Positions 38,001-47,210 of a DNA stretch of 64,000 bases are shown here, in pieces. The DNA is from a virus. Location of the stretch: positions 1-64,000 of the IMG/VR virus record IMGVR_UViG_3300017746_000005. One strand, written 5' to 3'. The notes beneath the pieces are model-generated. The model was not told the origin of the DNA. It worked only from the letters and a program-made list of their open reading frames with translations, and ran no database searches. Position numbers and translations under genes: made by a program. The first letter of the stretch is position 1. Every line of letters begins with the position of its first letter.

Positions 38001-40156
38001 CTGGATTTATTGATCAGGATATCAACCAAGGTTACGATGACTTTGGATTCATCAATGCTACTACCGATTCTCTAACAAGAGTACCGTTTGGTCAGGTTGA
38101 TATTGAGCAACCTCCAACTCTTACGATCACCAGATTTATTCCTCAATGGAATGGTTCTGGTACTATTATTCCTTCTGGTACTGCGGAAGAAAGATTTATT
38201 ACCTCGGATGGCAATACCGTCCTATTCGACTTTATTGGTACTACTTCCCCAGAGAAGTTTATTGCTCAGACTCCAGAAGATACAATTCTCTTCGCAGTTT
38301 CTGGTGCAGCCGAAGACGAATCGGTCACCTTTGCCGAAGTTGGAATTGGAACTGTATATCTCTCTGGTATTGGAGTCGAGAGTGTCAGGTTTGTCGAGAT
38401 TGGAACTGGCATTCTTTCCTTCTCTGGTTCTGCATTGGAAAGATCCTCCATGGATCCTCCAGAAGGAACTTATCTACATGTATTCAGTGGAGCAGATGTT
38501 CGACCTGGACTTTCCTTTGCTTGTCAAACAACAAAGGCAACTCAACGTCTGTTTGGAGAACTATATCATCCAGACATCGACTTCACTCCACATTATGGTA
38601 TTGAGAGAAATATTGGTATTGAGACCGCATTTACACTTGCGAGTGGTGGTGGTCTCAATGAAGATGGTACTGGTCCTGGTATCGTCACTACCAGATATCT
38701 TCCCGATTATAAAGGACAAGGTGTTCTTACTCTTAGTGGTAAGGCTATTGGTCGTACCAATGCACCAATCTTTACCGATGGTACTATCTATATTCTCGGT
38801 ATTCATACCGCGGCTCAGGGAATCAGTTCTGGAAGAGAGACTGGTCTTTCCGAAAGTTATTCTCCTGGAACAATCTTTGGTGGTCCTGGTCAAGTCACCT
38901 TCAAGGGTGTCTCCCCGACTCGTCCAATTCAGGTATTTGGATATTATGGGGACGACAGAGATCCTGGAGCTGGAACGACTGGAGTCATTTCGATTACTCC
39001 TGCTCAGCAAGGAATCGAAATCAGATCCCTCAAAGATTATGTTGGTGTTGGAACTGCATACTTCTCTGGAGCATATTCCGATCTCGCTGCAACATTCAGA
39101 GAAATTGGAACGGGAGAACTCTTCAAGTTCTCTGCTCTATACGAAAGAAGAACCTTCGATTATATTGGATCTGGATTACTTACTGCATCTGGAACAACAG
39201 ATGCTCCAAGTTCTTTCCAGACTCCAGAAAGTACAGTCCTCTTTACAGTTTCTGGAGATATACGAGAAAGAGTCTCCCTGGACAACGAGACTGGTGGAAC
39301 GATTTCCATCTTCAACACAGAAAAAGTTGTTACTGGAATTACTCTTACTATCGCAACTGGAGGCACGTTCAGTCTCTTCTCCAGTGGTGCGGAATCGATT
39401 GTTATTCCTTCGGATACCACTACGGCTCTCTTCGATATCGAAGGAATTGCGAAAACCAAAGAAATTCAGGTCTACGGTTACTACGGAGATGATAGAGATC
39501 CTGGTACATCTGGAACTATCACAATTGTTGGTGAACTCACTCACCCACAGATTGACTATACTCCCGCAGAGGTTGGATTTGGAGATCTCACTTTCGTTGG
39601 CGAATCTATCGTCAAGGTCGATCTCAAGATCGTCGGAAAAGGAACTCTTCCAATATCTGGTTCTGCAACAGAGAAATTTGTCAGTGGTGCAGGCGAAGAT
39701 ACGATCCTCTTCTCCATCGACGGAAGTGCCGAAACGGCACTCAATCAAGTTTATGGATACTACGGAGACGACAGGGATCCAGGCACATCTGGAATTACTA
39801 CAATTTCTGGTGTTGGTATTACAAAACCAATACAGGTATTTGGATATTATGGAGACGACAAAGATCCTGGTACATCAGGAACATTTACATTCTCCAATAC
39901 ACCTCTTGTTCATCCAGAAGTCGATTACACTCCACATTACACAGGCACGGGAGTTGTATACTTTACTGGAGGAGTTTCCGTCAAGAGGACTTTCCCAGAA
40001 GTTGTTGGTTCTGGTTCTCTCTTCGGATTTGGTACAAAAGACGAAGCATTTGCGAGAACAACATACGTCGGTATCGGTGTTGCCAACTTCTTCGGAGCCT
40101 CATTTACGGAAACAATTGCGTTTGAACCAGCTCGTGTATACGTTACTATCATTTAA
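35060..40156 (+). CDS. tail-fibre-like repeat protein (1,698 aa)
   Basis: Beta-repeat protein without enzyme motifs. The N-terminus begins MAVYVYDTNKVDIFVSEDKG and has 'DYGNI...WYFGLI' elements. The body repeats 'GSG-x-L-x-x-SG-x-A-x-E-(R/S)' strands every 20-30 residues. Higher-order repeats are two 'FSQAPQST(I/V)FGLEGE' units, four 'GYYGDD(R/K)DPG' units and three 'HP-x-(I/V)DYTP' units. It follows a terminator and has no clear late box directly upstream, only GATAAGAATTAA. Position before the Mtd-N-like and 1,477-aa proteins suggests a long fibre or fibre-shaft part. From 38088 a long open second frame exists but is judged a shadow. Confidence 0.7.
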   Translation: MAVYVYDTNKVDIFVSEDKGLVTTSVTSTADYGNISDTADDDRGADNFNPWYFGLITDLADVLPFGKFDVGGNALPLISPAIPGSGLFRIEDIAEVSYVTPWRGSGTLFEIGGGLERLVIPDLGAAGPSPSIYGQAKESNTFVTVGSGILAQLSDKGETAKFNRYPWDATGTLTLSGYNGTLFPDDFIAVIKNVAKVKGVAPTRVIYDYSLDPDTKFDAENYGFVFNTSGGKFSDAEDLTFDRIITTNKDRSFSDDDQLEYENLGDITVNTQQKDLPVDILPDDLVDYQVNYQRTQIQGSGSGIGPTGGFDIGRHVKFGTGNGSREFYWRFDTTNSDYIKLSVIRGSDTNGGEDPDETQESLYLDRWTGSSWIRISTVCAYNDTTFNSLKEVSIPLTAQNRGNYFYRLRQDNSSNNANWDHYGVTSITYDLRQTFPIDVENNGVIERKLGGGLFMHDYQATGISASESIPFAYFGTGSLFALGELDPEKDVDQIFGYAGSGGFNVIGENFFSQAPQSTIFGLEGEISFSGSCVERFVPATVDNTVLFNQVGSANDKIIWQAGERKVTIRPIGFGSVLLSDTPPTSTATLVVSGAASNLERTFADGNVSLFDIGGDAGNPLSARFTPHFRSARGDIVLPDEDWGLIVNSATEFEDWGYIREVATTSIVFGDILSPFNYVQIGGQHYPSTDTFSVGESSLTKQTLGFTGIATFRISEDSSLERTFGYESSGITGIATYKAGINIFGYNWFSQAPQSTVFGLEGELTLSGSASESVTPFIEPQGTDGNFTFLSGSAEARSVAPSPAGDVYVGGTADIVFSPTVTGVGSATLRTGREEFQTYLRIIDPDMDLVLTTIGGGLVNEDFVKSYNESSIYYGPQDEDYGSILNAAAYGMGLNFSGAASDVETYDDETNTYDQDVLFSSDGLTYDQSTGGTSILPSFDKTESFPVNFGTTVVSEDLGTLTEGNPIPGGPAYDQYLYPNYTGFIDQDINQGYDDFGFINATTDSLTRVPFGQVDIEQPPTLTITRFIPQWNGSGTIIPSGTAEERFITSDGNTVLFDFIGTTSPEKFIAQTPEDTILFAVSGAAEDESVTFAEVGIGTVYLSGIGVESVRFVEIGTGILSFSGSALERSSMDPPEGTYLHVFSGADVRPGLSFACQTTKATQRLFGELYHPDIDFTPHYGIERNIGIETAFTLASGGGLNEDGTGPGIVTTRYLPDYKGQGVLTLSGKAIGRTNAPIFTDGTIYILGIHTAAQGISSGRETGLSESYSPGTIFGGPGQVTFKGVSPTRPIQVFGYYGDDRDPGAGTTGVISITPAQQGIEIRSLKDYVGVGTAYFSGAYSDLAATFREIGTGELFKFSALYERRTFDYIGSGLLTASGTTDAPSSFQTPESTVLFTVSGDIRERVSLDNETGGTISIFNTEKVVTGITLTIATGGTFSLFSSGAESIVIPSDTTTALFDIEGIAKTKEIQVYGYYGDDRDPGTSGTITIVGELTHPQIDYTPAEVGFGDLTFVGESIVKVDLKIVGKGTLPISGSATEKFVSGAGEDTILFSIDGSAETALNQVYGYYGDDRDPGTSGITTISGVGITKPIQVFGYYGDDKDPGTSGTFTFSNTPLVHPEVDYTPHYTGTGVVYFTGGVSVKRTFPEVVGSGSLFGFGTKDEAFARTTYVGIGVANFFGASFTETIAFEPARVYVTII
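36590..37341 (+). repeat. pair of 41-nt direct repeats, 711 bp apart
   Basis: 36590-36630 and 37301-37341 differ at one base (A/G). Both encode FSQAPQST(I/V)FGLEG in frame; 711 bp is 237 codons. Near-identity at DNA level suggests recent duplication or gene conversion inside the fibre-like gene. Confidence 0.85.
38926..39890 (+). repeat. four GYYGDD(R/K)DPG coding repeats
   Basis: Copies at about 38928-38978, 39463-39518, 39742-39800 and 39829-39890 encode Q-V-(F/Y)-GYYGDD-(R/K)-DPG followed by T-SG or A-GT. The spacing is irregular (about 535, 280 and 87 bp), so these are scattered modules rather than a simple tandem array. Confidence 0.8.
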
Positions 40157-40159
40157 CTT

Positions 40160-40167
40160 TATAAATA
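40160..40167 (+). promoter_or_regulatory. late promoter TATAAATA
   Basis: Perfect TATAAATA three bases after the 1,698-aa gene, 33 bp before the ATG at 40201. Confidence 0.65.
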
Positions 40168-40200
40168 AATCAGAAGCATACCTTTCATGAGTTCTGAATC

Positions 40201-40659
40201 ATGACAAAACAGGTTCAATTTAGAAAGGGAACCACAGCTGAACACTTTAACTTCACTGGGGCCCTTGCTGAAATTACTGTTGATACGGATAAAAATGTTG
40301 CTGTTGTCCATGACGGTGTAACTCCTGGTGGTTTTGAACTTTCAAGATCAAGATGGATTTATGTTGCTGGAGATACTACCACTGGTACTAACCAGAAATA
40401 TACGGTTGACTCCACATATAGTCCTACAGGATTGAGCGTTACCCTACCAACTCCTCGTGCAGTTGGTGACTGGGTTTGGATTGAGGATTTTGGTAATTTC
40501 ATGAGTATCAATCCAGTAAACATTATTTCGGATAAGTCTTTTGAGAACGGTCACCTCGTAAGAGAAAGTTCACCTTTTATTATGGATGTATCTGGGGCGT
40601 CTGTAACATTCATTTGGAATGGAAGTCTTTGGAAAGTGTTCAACAATAGAGGCAGTTAA
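40201..40659 (+). CDS. Mtd-N-like protein with gp10-like C-terminal module
   Basis: 152 residues. Residues 1-50 (MTKQVQFRKGTTAEH ... ITVDTDKNVAVVHDG) have the pattern of the N-terminal domain of the Bordetella phage major tropism determinant. Residues ~60-152 (KYTVDSTY ... VTLPTPRAVGDWVWIED ... WNGSLWKVF) resemble the 'V-T-L-P..P..GD.I.I.D' module of T4 gp10 and the C-terminus of the 1,477-aa protein. It is probably a baseplate or fibre-base adaptor. No reverse transcriptase or template repeat is present, so it is not evidence of diversity generation. Confidence 0.6.
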   Translation: MTKQVQFRKGTTAEHFNFTGALAEITVDTDKNVAVVHDGVTPGGFELSRSRWIYVAGDTTTGTNQKYTVDSTYSPTGLSVTLPTPRAVGDWVWIEDFGNFMSINPVNIISDKSFENGHLVRESSPFIMDVSGASVTFIWNGSLWKVFNNRGS

Positions 40660-40661
40660 AC

Positions 40662-41066
40662 ATGGCACTAACCCTAAGTAATTCAATTTCTGGTGAATTT
40701 TTACCATCAGAATCATCTGGATTTTTTGTATACGCATTAAGACGAGATGCGGAGAATATGCTGTACTTCTCTAAAGTTAGTGCTGCATCTACGGAATTGG
40801 GTGAGTTTTATCGGACTGATGGAACTGCAATTCCAGAATTTGGTGACGGTGTTGATTATGGTACTTATGATGTTGGTGTTGGTAAAACGTCAGTCATTCG
40901 TAATGACATCGCTACGGATAAAAAATCTTTAGATGATCCGAATGATAAATATCAACAGATCCGCTTTGATAGAAGGAACCTCTACTATTACATAGATGAT
41001 GATGGTTTTTTCGTCATCAGGTTCAATGGACCAGATTATGATTACAACTCTATCGGACCAAAATAA
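40662..41066 (+). CDS. hypothetical structural protein (134 aa)
   Basis: Follows the Mtd-N-like gene by 2 bp. The product is acidic, rich in Tyr/Asp (YYYIDDDGFFVIRFNGPDYD), and probably an all-beta domain. I recognise no family. Placement between two fibre-type genes suggests a small virion part. Confidence 0.6.
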   Translation: MALTLSNSISGEFLPSESSGFFVYALRRDAENMLYFSKVSAASTELGEFYRTDGTAIPEFGDGVDYGTYDVGVGKTSVIRNDIATDKKSLDDPNDKYQQIRFDRRNLYYYIDDDGFFVIRFNGPDYDYNSIGPK

Positions 41067-41084
41067 TAATTAAAAGGAGAAACA

Positions 41085-44000
41085 ATGGCTGAGTTTAGAC
41101 TTGGAAGAGTAAAATTCAACTGGACGGGTAATTGGACACCTTCCAAATCTTACCTGATTGACGATATCGCCAAGTTTGGTGGCAATACTTATGTAGCGGT
41201 CGCAAACCACACTTCCACTGGAAGCACTGCTAACTTCTACACCGATCTCGGTAATTGGAATCTTCATATTGAGGGTCTAGAGAACAGGGGTAGTTGGTCA
41301 GCAGATACGTATTACCGAATAAACGATCTCGTCACCTTCGGTAACGTAGTATATCGTGTTACAGTTGCACATACTTCTGTCGGTACATTTATCGATGAGA
41401 CGAAGGTTGTTCAGTATGTAGCAGGTTTTAATGCAGAAGGTGAGTGGCAAAACACCGAAGAGTATCAACAAGGGGACGTTGTTAATTACAACGGGTCTTC
41501 CTATGTTGCAATTACTACTTCTTCTGCTGGATTTAACCCACCAGAATACATCGGTTTAGGAACAGGTAGCAAGTGGAATATCCTTTCCGATGGTCTTGCT
41601 GGTTCTGCAGTAACATATACGGAAGGCACCTATTATAGAGGTGACATGATTCTGTTTGGTGGTAATACATATCGCCACAAACTTGGTATTACTACCAATG
41701 TTTCTCCTACTCAAGCTGGACTAGGAACTGTTGGAGATGCTCAGTATAATGGTAACATTGTCTGGGATCTTCTGGTCAAAGGCATTAGCTTTGTTGGTAA
41801 TTTCTCCACAACATTCGCATATCATCCAGGTCATGTCGTTAGATATGGATCTAACTCATATGTCTCAGTTGGTGCTTCTTTCGTAAATATTAATCCAATT
41901 GCTGGTGTAGGAACATACTGGGAAACATTAGCTGCTGGTGACTCATCTGCTGCTCTTAATGCTAAGGGTGATATTCTTACTTATAACGGTGGTCCTGCTA
42001 GAATCGGTATTGGTTCTACTGGTTATGCACTTGCAGTTCAAAGTGATGGAGTTCCTGGATACGAAATTGTTGGTAACCAGACAAGAATCTATTATGTTGA
42101 CTCCGAAGATGGACTAGATGCCAACAACGGTCTTGCACCTAACCTCGCATTTAAGACAATTAAGGCGGCTTGTGCTGCTGCACGTCCTGATAACAATATC
42201 ACTGACTTCCAGTATACTGCCTCAACTGGTGTTGCAACTATCACATCTCCTGGTCACGGTCTAGCAAACGTTGGTACGTTTGTTCAGTTGGCTGAGATTG
42301 AATTTGAATGTCTGTCTGGTGGTAATGTCTTCAACATCTTGGGCATGACCTATAACAAGGCTGTTGGTCTTGCAACTATTACTGCTATTGGTCTTGGTGC
42401 TGCTCCAGAAATTGGAATTGGTGCTACTGTTAGATTGAGAAATCTTGGTATTTCATTCACTGGTAATGCAAACTTTGATCACCAGTTCTCCAGTGCAGAA
42501 GAGGATGCCCTCATCACTGGTGGTGACTACATTCATAACTTTGTGGCTGCTACTTCGGGTGCAGTTAACGTTGTAACAGGAACTCTTTCTGGATCCCAGT
42601 TAACTCCAACAAACGCTGTTTATACCGCAACTAGTGGTGAATTGGAGATCACTGTTGGTTCTCACGGTCTATCGATTAGTGACACCATCAGCTTCGATGC
42701 CAACTCAATGACATTCACTTGTCAGATGGACGGTGGTAGTTCTAATAAGACATATCCAAGAACAACTGACCCCGCATACGGCGTCAACCTCTCAATCAAC
42801 GCAATTACTGCAAACACTTTCACAGTTAACGTTGGACCTTCTCCTATCGTCAACTTCCAAGTTGGTGGTGCAACATATAACCAGGTAACTGGCGATATCG
42901 TAATGGATGTCGGTGTTCATCAACTTGATGTTGGTACATCGGTCAAACTTCTTACCGAAGGTCTGGTCTTCAAGTGTTCCATGGACGGTTACCTAACCGA
43001 CCACGCATATCCAAGAGCAACTGCTGGTGATGGTTCTCCCGATCCCGCATACAATACTGCTCTGTCGATTACTGCTGCAACAACTACTACCATCACGGTT
43101 AATGTTGGTACTGCAAGTTCTTCTCAGACAATTACTGGTAAGTTCCCTGCAGTTCATACTCAGGCATCTACTTTCCAGTTCCCAGTTCAGGCAGTTCCCG
43201 ATAACAACTCTATTGTAGTTAACGTCGGTGTTTCCAATACTGATTATCTCTATGTTTCTGGTGGTACTGCGTTTGTTGGTGTTACAACAACGGTTTATCC
43301 CGATAAGGTCTCCAAGTCTTACTTTGAGGTTCTTCAGGTTATCGATGCCAATAGAATTAGAGCTAACGTTGGTATCTCCACAATCAATCACACATATGTA
43401 AGAGGCGGTCATCTAACTGACCTAACTCCTGCTATCTTGAAACTGTCTGCTTCTCAGTTCTATGAGCAACTGCCAATCAAGGTTCCTCCTTTCACCTCGA
43501 TTATCGGTAACTCACTAAGAGGTACTCAGATTCTACCTGCTTCTGGTTTCTCTGACGACACTGTTACTCCTAACAACAGATCTCAGATGTTCCAGTTGTC
43601 TGATGCTACTACACTTCAGGCAATGTCCATGAAGGGAATGGAAGGATTCCATTATGATCCTACCGCACCTTTCGTACTAGATAATAGTAACATTAGAACT
43701 GGTCTTGGAACAACTGCTGCTGGTACTGTTTGTGCCTTCAACCCAGATTCACCAATCAATAATAAGTCTCCTTATGTTAAGGACTGTACTGTATTCTCTG
43801 ATAACGCAAGTGACTTTGGTCGCTTCGGTGGTGGTGCAGTCGGCGTATTCGCTGATGGTGGTGTCCATTCCGAAGGTGCAAAATCAATGGTATTTGACTC
43901 CTTCACCCAGGTATCTTCCGATGGTGCTGGATATATCCTAGATAAGAGTGCAATCTCCGAGATTGTTTCTTGCTTCACCTACTACTGTAAGTGGGGATAC

Positions 44001-45518
44001 TACTCTGGTGGCGGATCTAGAATTCGTTCTGTTGGTGGTAACAACTCTTATGGTGATTATGGTGTTATTGCATCTGGATTCTCTACAGAAGAGACCCCAA
44101 GAGAAACAAGAGTATTTGGTTCTCTGATGGAAGTAAATGGTGTAAGTAAGTCTGGTACTCTGTCTATTGGTGCTACCATGTTTGGTGCAACCTCTGGTGC
44201 TCGTGGATGGTTCATTAACGATCAAACCGCTGCAGACAGAATTTACTTCAAGTATCATCCTGGTTATGGTTCGGTTGGTCTTGGAACCACTGGATTCGTA
44301 GATGGTGAGATTGTCTGGTTCGGTGATGGCGGCGACAGTCAGTCTGGTGTTGGTTCTATCACAGTTTCTGGTGTCACTTCATCTATTGGTGGACAGAGAG
44401 GCACAATTCTAGAAGTTGATAATATTTCTTCTGCGCTTTTAGTTGGTGACGCACTTGGATTCTCTACATCCTCTTACGGTGATGACAATCTATTCTATAT
44501 CATTAACACCGTCACGAATGTTGCTACTGCGTCTACATACACGTATTACACAACTAGTGGTATTCAAACGGTAACATATCAAAATCGTGCTACTCTGACA
44601 ATCTCTCCAGAGAAGACTACTGGAACATGGGATACCAGAGAGGTGACTGGTGCAGGTTCTACAGTTTCAGTTAGAACTCTATTCTCACAATGTCGCCTAA
44701 CAGGTCATGACTTCTTGAGTGTTGGTACTGGTAACAAGGTAGAAACCAATTATCCCGATGTTGATCAAACTCAGATTATTCAGGGTAATGAGACTAATAT
44801 CTTCGGTCCTGGTAAGGTATTCTTTGTTTCCACTGACCAAGGTGGTAACTTCAGAGTCGGTCAATTCTTCTCCGTTGATCAGTTGACTGGTCGTGCAACC
44901 TTGGACGCTTCTGCGTTCAACCTGTCTGGTTTGACTGAACTGAGACTGGGTGCAATCGGTGGTCAAGTTGGTGAGGCGATTAACGAATTCTCCTCCGACG
45001 AAACTATGTCTGGCATGTCTAACAACGCATGTCCTACTGAGGCTGCAGTTGCTGGATTCCTCCGTCATGGTTCAATGGGATCTAAGGCAATGACACCACC
45101 AGTTGGTACTACTGCTGAGAGACCTGGTGGTGTTGATGAAGAGTTCAACACTGGTGCTCTAAGATTCAACACTGACCTCGGTTCTATTGAGTTCTATAAT
45201 GGATCTATTTGGACACAACCTGGACTTAAGACCTACTCAACGGTATCGAGTTCAGGCGCGGTCGCGGCGGGTCAGGAGTACTTTGTTAACACCACTGGTG
45301 GTACTTTAACTCTGACTCTACCTGGAACCCCCGCACTGGGAGATACCATTAGATTCTATGATGTTGCTAAGACCTTTGATTCCAACGCCTTGGTGATTGG
45401 ACGTAACGGAAAACCAATCCAAGGTGATACTTCCGATATGACGGTCAATCTTGAAGGGGCTTCATTTGAACTCGCTTTCTCGGGTGATACCTACGGTTGG
45501 AGATTGTTCTCCGTCTGA
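41085..45518 (+). CDS. tail-fibre-like protein with carbohydrate-binding repeats (1,477 aa)
   Basis: The start has a perfect SD (AAGGAG 41074-41079, 5-nt spacing). Residues ~10-290 hold about five 'G-x-W-x-x-x-x-x-Y-x-x-x-D-x-V-x-(F/Y)-G-x-x-(Y)' repeats like chitin/cellulose-binding CBM5/12 modules. Around residue 345 YYVDSEDGLDANNG starts a pectate-lyase-type beta-helix signature. Two FTC...YP...DP repeats (~545-660) are shared with the 2,492-aa protein. Residues ~805-1020 look like a right-handed beta-helix (GAVGVFADGGVHSEG, GGGSRIRSVGGNNSYG). The C-terminus is a gp10-like GD-x-I-x-F-x-D module. C-ending codons are frequent, suggesting high expression. Likely a host-recognition fibre or spike. 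Confidence 0.75.
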   Translation: MAEFRLGRVKFNWTGNWTPSKSYLIDDIAKFGGNTYVAVANHTSTGSTANFYTDLGNWNLHIEGLENRGSWSADTYYRINDLVTFGNVVYRVTVAHTSVGTFIDETKVVQYVAGFNAEGEWQNTEEYQQGDVVNYNGSSYVAITTSSAGFNPPEYIGLGTGSKWNILSDGLAGSAVTYTEGTYYRGDMILFGGNTYRHKLGITTNVSPTQAGLGTVGDAQYNGNIVWDLLVKGISFVGNFSTTFAYHPGHVVRYGSNSYVSVGASFVNINPIAGVGTYWETLAAGDSSAALNAKGDILTYNGGPARIGIGSTGYALAVQSDGVPGYEIVGNQTRIYYVDSEDGLDANNGLAPNLAFKTIKAACAAARPDNNITDFQYTASTGVATITSPGHGLANVGTFVQLAEIEFECLSGGNVFNILGMTYNKAVGLATITAIGLGAAPEIGIGATVRLRNLGISFTGNANFDHQFSSAEEDALITGGDYIHNFVAATSGAVNVVTGTLSGSQLTPTNAVYTATSGELEITVGSHGLSISDTISFDANSMTFTCQMDGGSSNKTYPRTTDPAYGVNLSINAITANTFTVNVGPSPIVNFQVGGATYNQVTGDIVMDVGVHQLDVGTSVKLLTEGLVFKCSMDGYLTDHAYPRATAGDGSPDPAYNTALSITAATTTTITVNVGTASSSQTITGKFPAVHTQASTFQFPVQAVPDNNSIVVNVGVSNTDYLYVSGGTAFVGVTTTVYPDKVSKSYFEVLQVIDANRIRANVGISTINHTYVRGGHLTDLTPAILKLSASQFYEQLPIKVPPFTSIIGNSLRGTQILPASGFSDDTVTPNNRSQMFQLSDATTLQAMSMKGMEGFHYDPTAPFVLDNSNIRTGLGTTAAGTVCAFNPDSPINNKSPYVKDCTVFSDNASDFGRFGGGAVGVFADGGVHSEGAKSMVFDSFTQVSSDGAGYILDKSAISEIVSCFTYYCKWGYYSGGGSRIRSVGGNNSYGDYGVIASGFSTEETPRETRVFGSLMEVNGVSKSGTLSIGATMFGATSGARGWFINDQTAADRIYFKYHPGYGSVGLGTTGFVDGEIVWFGDGGDSQSGVGSITVSGVTSSIGGQRGTILEVDNISSALLVGDALGFSTSSYGDDNLFYIINTVTNVATASTYTYYTTSGIQTVTYQNRATLTISPEKTTGTWDTREVTGAGSTVSVRTLFSQCRLTGHDFLSVGTGNKVETNYPDVDQTQIIQGNETNIFGPGKVFFVSTDQGGNFRVGQFFSVDQLTGRATLDASAFNLSGLTELRLGAIGGQVGEAINEFSSDETMSGMSNNACPTEAAVAGFLRHGSMGSKAMTPPVGTTAERPGGVDEEFNTGALRFNTDLGSIEFYNGSIWTQPGLKTYSTVSSSGAVAAGQEYFVNTTGGTLTLTLPGTPALGDTIRFYDVAKTFDSNALVIGRNGKPIQGDTSDMTVNLEGASFELAFSGDTYGWRLFSV

Positions 45519-45547
45519 TACGTGACTATCTTTGTTATGATTTTCTT

Positions 45548-45555
45548 TATAAATT
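45548..45555 (+). promoter_or_regulatory. late promoter-like TATAAATT/CTAAATA
   Basis: TATAAATT at 45548-45555 and CTAAATA at 45561-45567 lie 20-40 bp before the ATG at 45588, in the 69-bp gap after the 1,477-aa gene. Confidence 0.45.
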
Positions 45556-45587
45556 TTTATCTAAATAAAACTAATCTAGGATCGTAA

Positions 45588-46370
45588 ATGGCCAACTATA
45601 GATCATATAAAAAAGTCTCTGCGGCCCAGGTTCCAGATGGGTCCATCACCATTGAAAAGCTTTCTACTGGTGTTGGACCGAGCTGGAATGTAAAGACAAT
45701 TTATGGTGATCCAGGAGTACTCACTTCTGGTTGTTGCTGTAATTGGACAGTACCGACTGGAGTTGGCAAAGTTACTTGGGAACTCTGGGGTGCTGGTGGT
45801 AATGGACATGGTGCATGTTCTTGCAACAGATGTCATCACTACAGAGGTGCTGGCGGTGGCAGTTTCAACACCAAGACGATTTCTACCGCAGGAAGTTGTC
45901 AATATACAGTATGTGCTGCTGGCGTCTATAGATGCTGTTCTAGAGAATGTGTTGGATGTCACGGATGTGCATCATATGTAAATGGATACAACCTAACTAA
46001 CTTCTGTGCGGTGGGTGGCGGTAGAGGAGAGGCTAATACAGATTGGTCTAACCTCTGTCATTCTACTTATCACACCTGTATGCAAGCAGGAAGTTATGGT
46101 GGAGACTTTGCAGTCGCACCCCATTGGCCAGGATTCAGTGGTCACTGGAACTGTCATTGTGGACAAAGTAATACTCAGACTTGTACTGGTGCTGCTCCAT
46201 TCATTGGAATTGGTAATAAAACCCATAGTGCCTACTGTTGGATGCGCTGTGGTTGCTGGACGACTCCATATGGTGCTGGTGGTCAAGGTGCAATGACCTC
46301 ATATTGTGAAAGATGCTGCGGACAAGGCGGTACTGGTGGATCTGGAATAGTACGTATCACATACATGTAA
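45588..46370 (+). CDS. Gly/Cys-rich adhesin-like protein, copy 1
   Basis: 260 residues, of which I count 25 Cys. The N-terminus MANYRSYKKVSAAQVPDGSI is shared with the two following genes and is probably an attachment segment. The core starts W-T-V-P-T-G-V, then a strand ending LWGAGGNGHGACSC, as in the glycine-rich domain of phage fibre tips. It ends GQGGTGGSGIVRITY. Cys clusters include GCCC, ACSCNRC, YRCCSRECVGC, CWMRCGC and CERCC. It is probably a fibre-tip adhesin. SD AGGA at 45578-45581. Confidence 0.75.
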   Translation: MANYRSYKKVSAAQVPDGSITIEKLSTGVGPSWNVKTIYGDPGVLTSGCCCNWTVPTGVGKVTWELWGAGGNGHGACSCNRCHHYRGAGGGSFNTKTISTAGSCQYTVCAAGVYRCCSRECVGCHGCASYVNGYNLTNFCAVGGGRGEANTDWSNLCHSTYHTCMQAGSYGGDFAVAPHWPGFSGHWNCHCGQSNTQTCTGAAPFIGIGNKTHSAYCWMRCGCWTTPYGAGGQGAMTSYCERCCGQGGTGGSGIVRITYM

Positions 46371-46383
46371 TCAAGGGGAATCA

Positions 46384-47184
46384 ATGGCCAATTACGCAAG
46401 TTACAAAAAAATTAACGGAGATCAACTAGATAATGGAATCTTAGGATCTACAAAATTCTCCACTTCCCCAACCTCAACATTCGGAGTAAAGTGGTTTTAC
46501 GGAACCATGTGCCGATGTTCACCTGGATGTTGCTGCGCTTGGGTTGTTCCTACTGGAGTTAAAAAACTCTGGATCCAGGCTTGGGGTGCTGGTGGTAATG
46601 GACATGGTGCATGTTCATGTAGTAGATGTCATCACTACAGAGGTGCTGGCGGTGGACTGTATAACAGTGTGATGTTAGATACCACCGCTGGATGTACATA
46701 TTCTGTATGTGCAGCTGGTGTATATCCATGCCTCTCTAGGGAATGTGCGGGATGTAACGGATGCTCATCATATGTAAATGGGTATAATCTAAGTAACTTC
46801 TGTGCATACGGTGGATCTTGTGGTCACGCCAATACCTCATGGGAGACCGCCTGTAATGCAGAATGGCACTGCTGTGTGGCTCCTACAAGTAATGGTGGTC
46901 AGTTTGGTATGGGTACTCTACGAGACACTTGGACTATGGGTGGATATTCTACCAACCGTAGTCGTTGGTGTCACTGTTATGTTCATATGACTACTCCAAC
47001 TTCTGCTCCACTCATTGGAACTGATGTTCACCAATCACTTCGTGAATGTTGGGTTCGTTGTGGTTGCTGGATTGTTCCTTATGGTCATGGTGGTCAAGGT
47101 GCAATGACTACTTATTGTGGTTCAAGTTGCTGCGGACAAGGCGGTACTGGTGGTGGCGGACTCGTCAAAATCACTTACTTCTGA
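46384..47184 (+). CDS. Gly/Cys-rich adhesin-like protein, copy 2
   Basis: 266 residues with 27 Cys, paralogous to its neighbours over the full length. The N-terminus, the W-x-VP-TGV strand, GAGGNGHGACSC, SYVNGYNLSNFCA, C-W-V-R-C-G-C-W and the GQGG end are conserved. The middle (about residues 145-200) varies most. The variable middle between conserved Cys blocks suggests exposed loops. Preceded by AAGGGGA, 13 bp after copy 1. Confidence 0.75.
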   Translation: MANYASYKKINGDQLDNGILGSTKFSTSPTSTFGVKWFYGTMCRCSPGCCCAWVVPTGVKKLWIQAWGAGGNGHGACSCSRCHHYRGAGGGLYNSVMLDTTAGCTYSVCAAGVYPCLSRECAGCNGCSSYVNGYNLSNFCAYGGSCGHANTSWETACNAEWHCCVAPTSNGGQFGMGTLRDTWTMGGYSTNRSRWCHCYVHMTTPTSAPLIGTDVHQSLRECWVRCGCWIVPYGHGGQGAMTTYCGSSCCGQGGTGGGGLVKITYF

Positions 47185-47190
47185 TAAATA
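47184..47190 (+). promoter_or_regulatory. late promoter-like ATAAATA
   Basis: ATAAATA begins at the last base of copy 2 and lies 20 bp before copy 3, so copy 3 may have its own late promoter as well as read-through. Confidence 0.45.
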
Positions 47191-47210
47191 ACTATTAAAT
47201 AGGACTCCAA

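Noticed and set aside
38088-40190. A 700-codon open frame overlapping the fibre-like gene in another frame
   Set aside because: Its product is Leu/Ser/Arg-rich and low-complexity, it has no start signals, and the other frame has clear beta-repeats and a matching end. Stop-free shadows arise from the repeated G-G-A/T-C-T codons.
40201-40659. Diversity-generating retroelement suggested by the Mtd-N-like domain
   Set aside because: No reverse transcriptase, variable repeat or template repeat is visible in the window.
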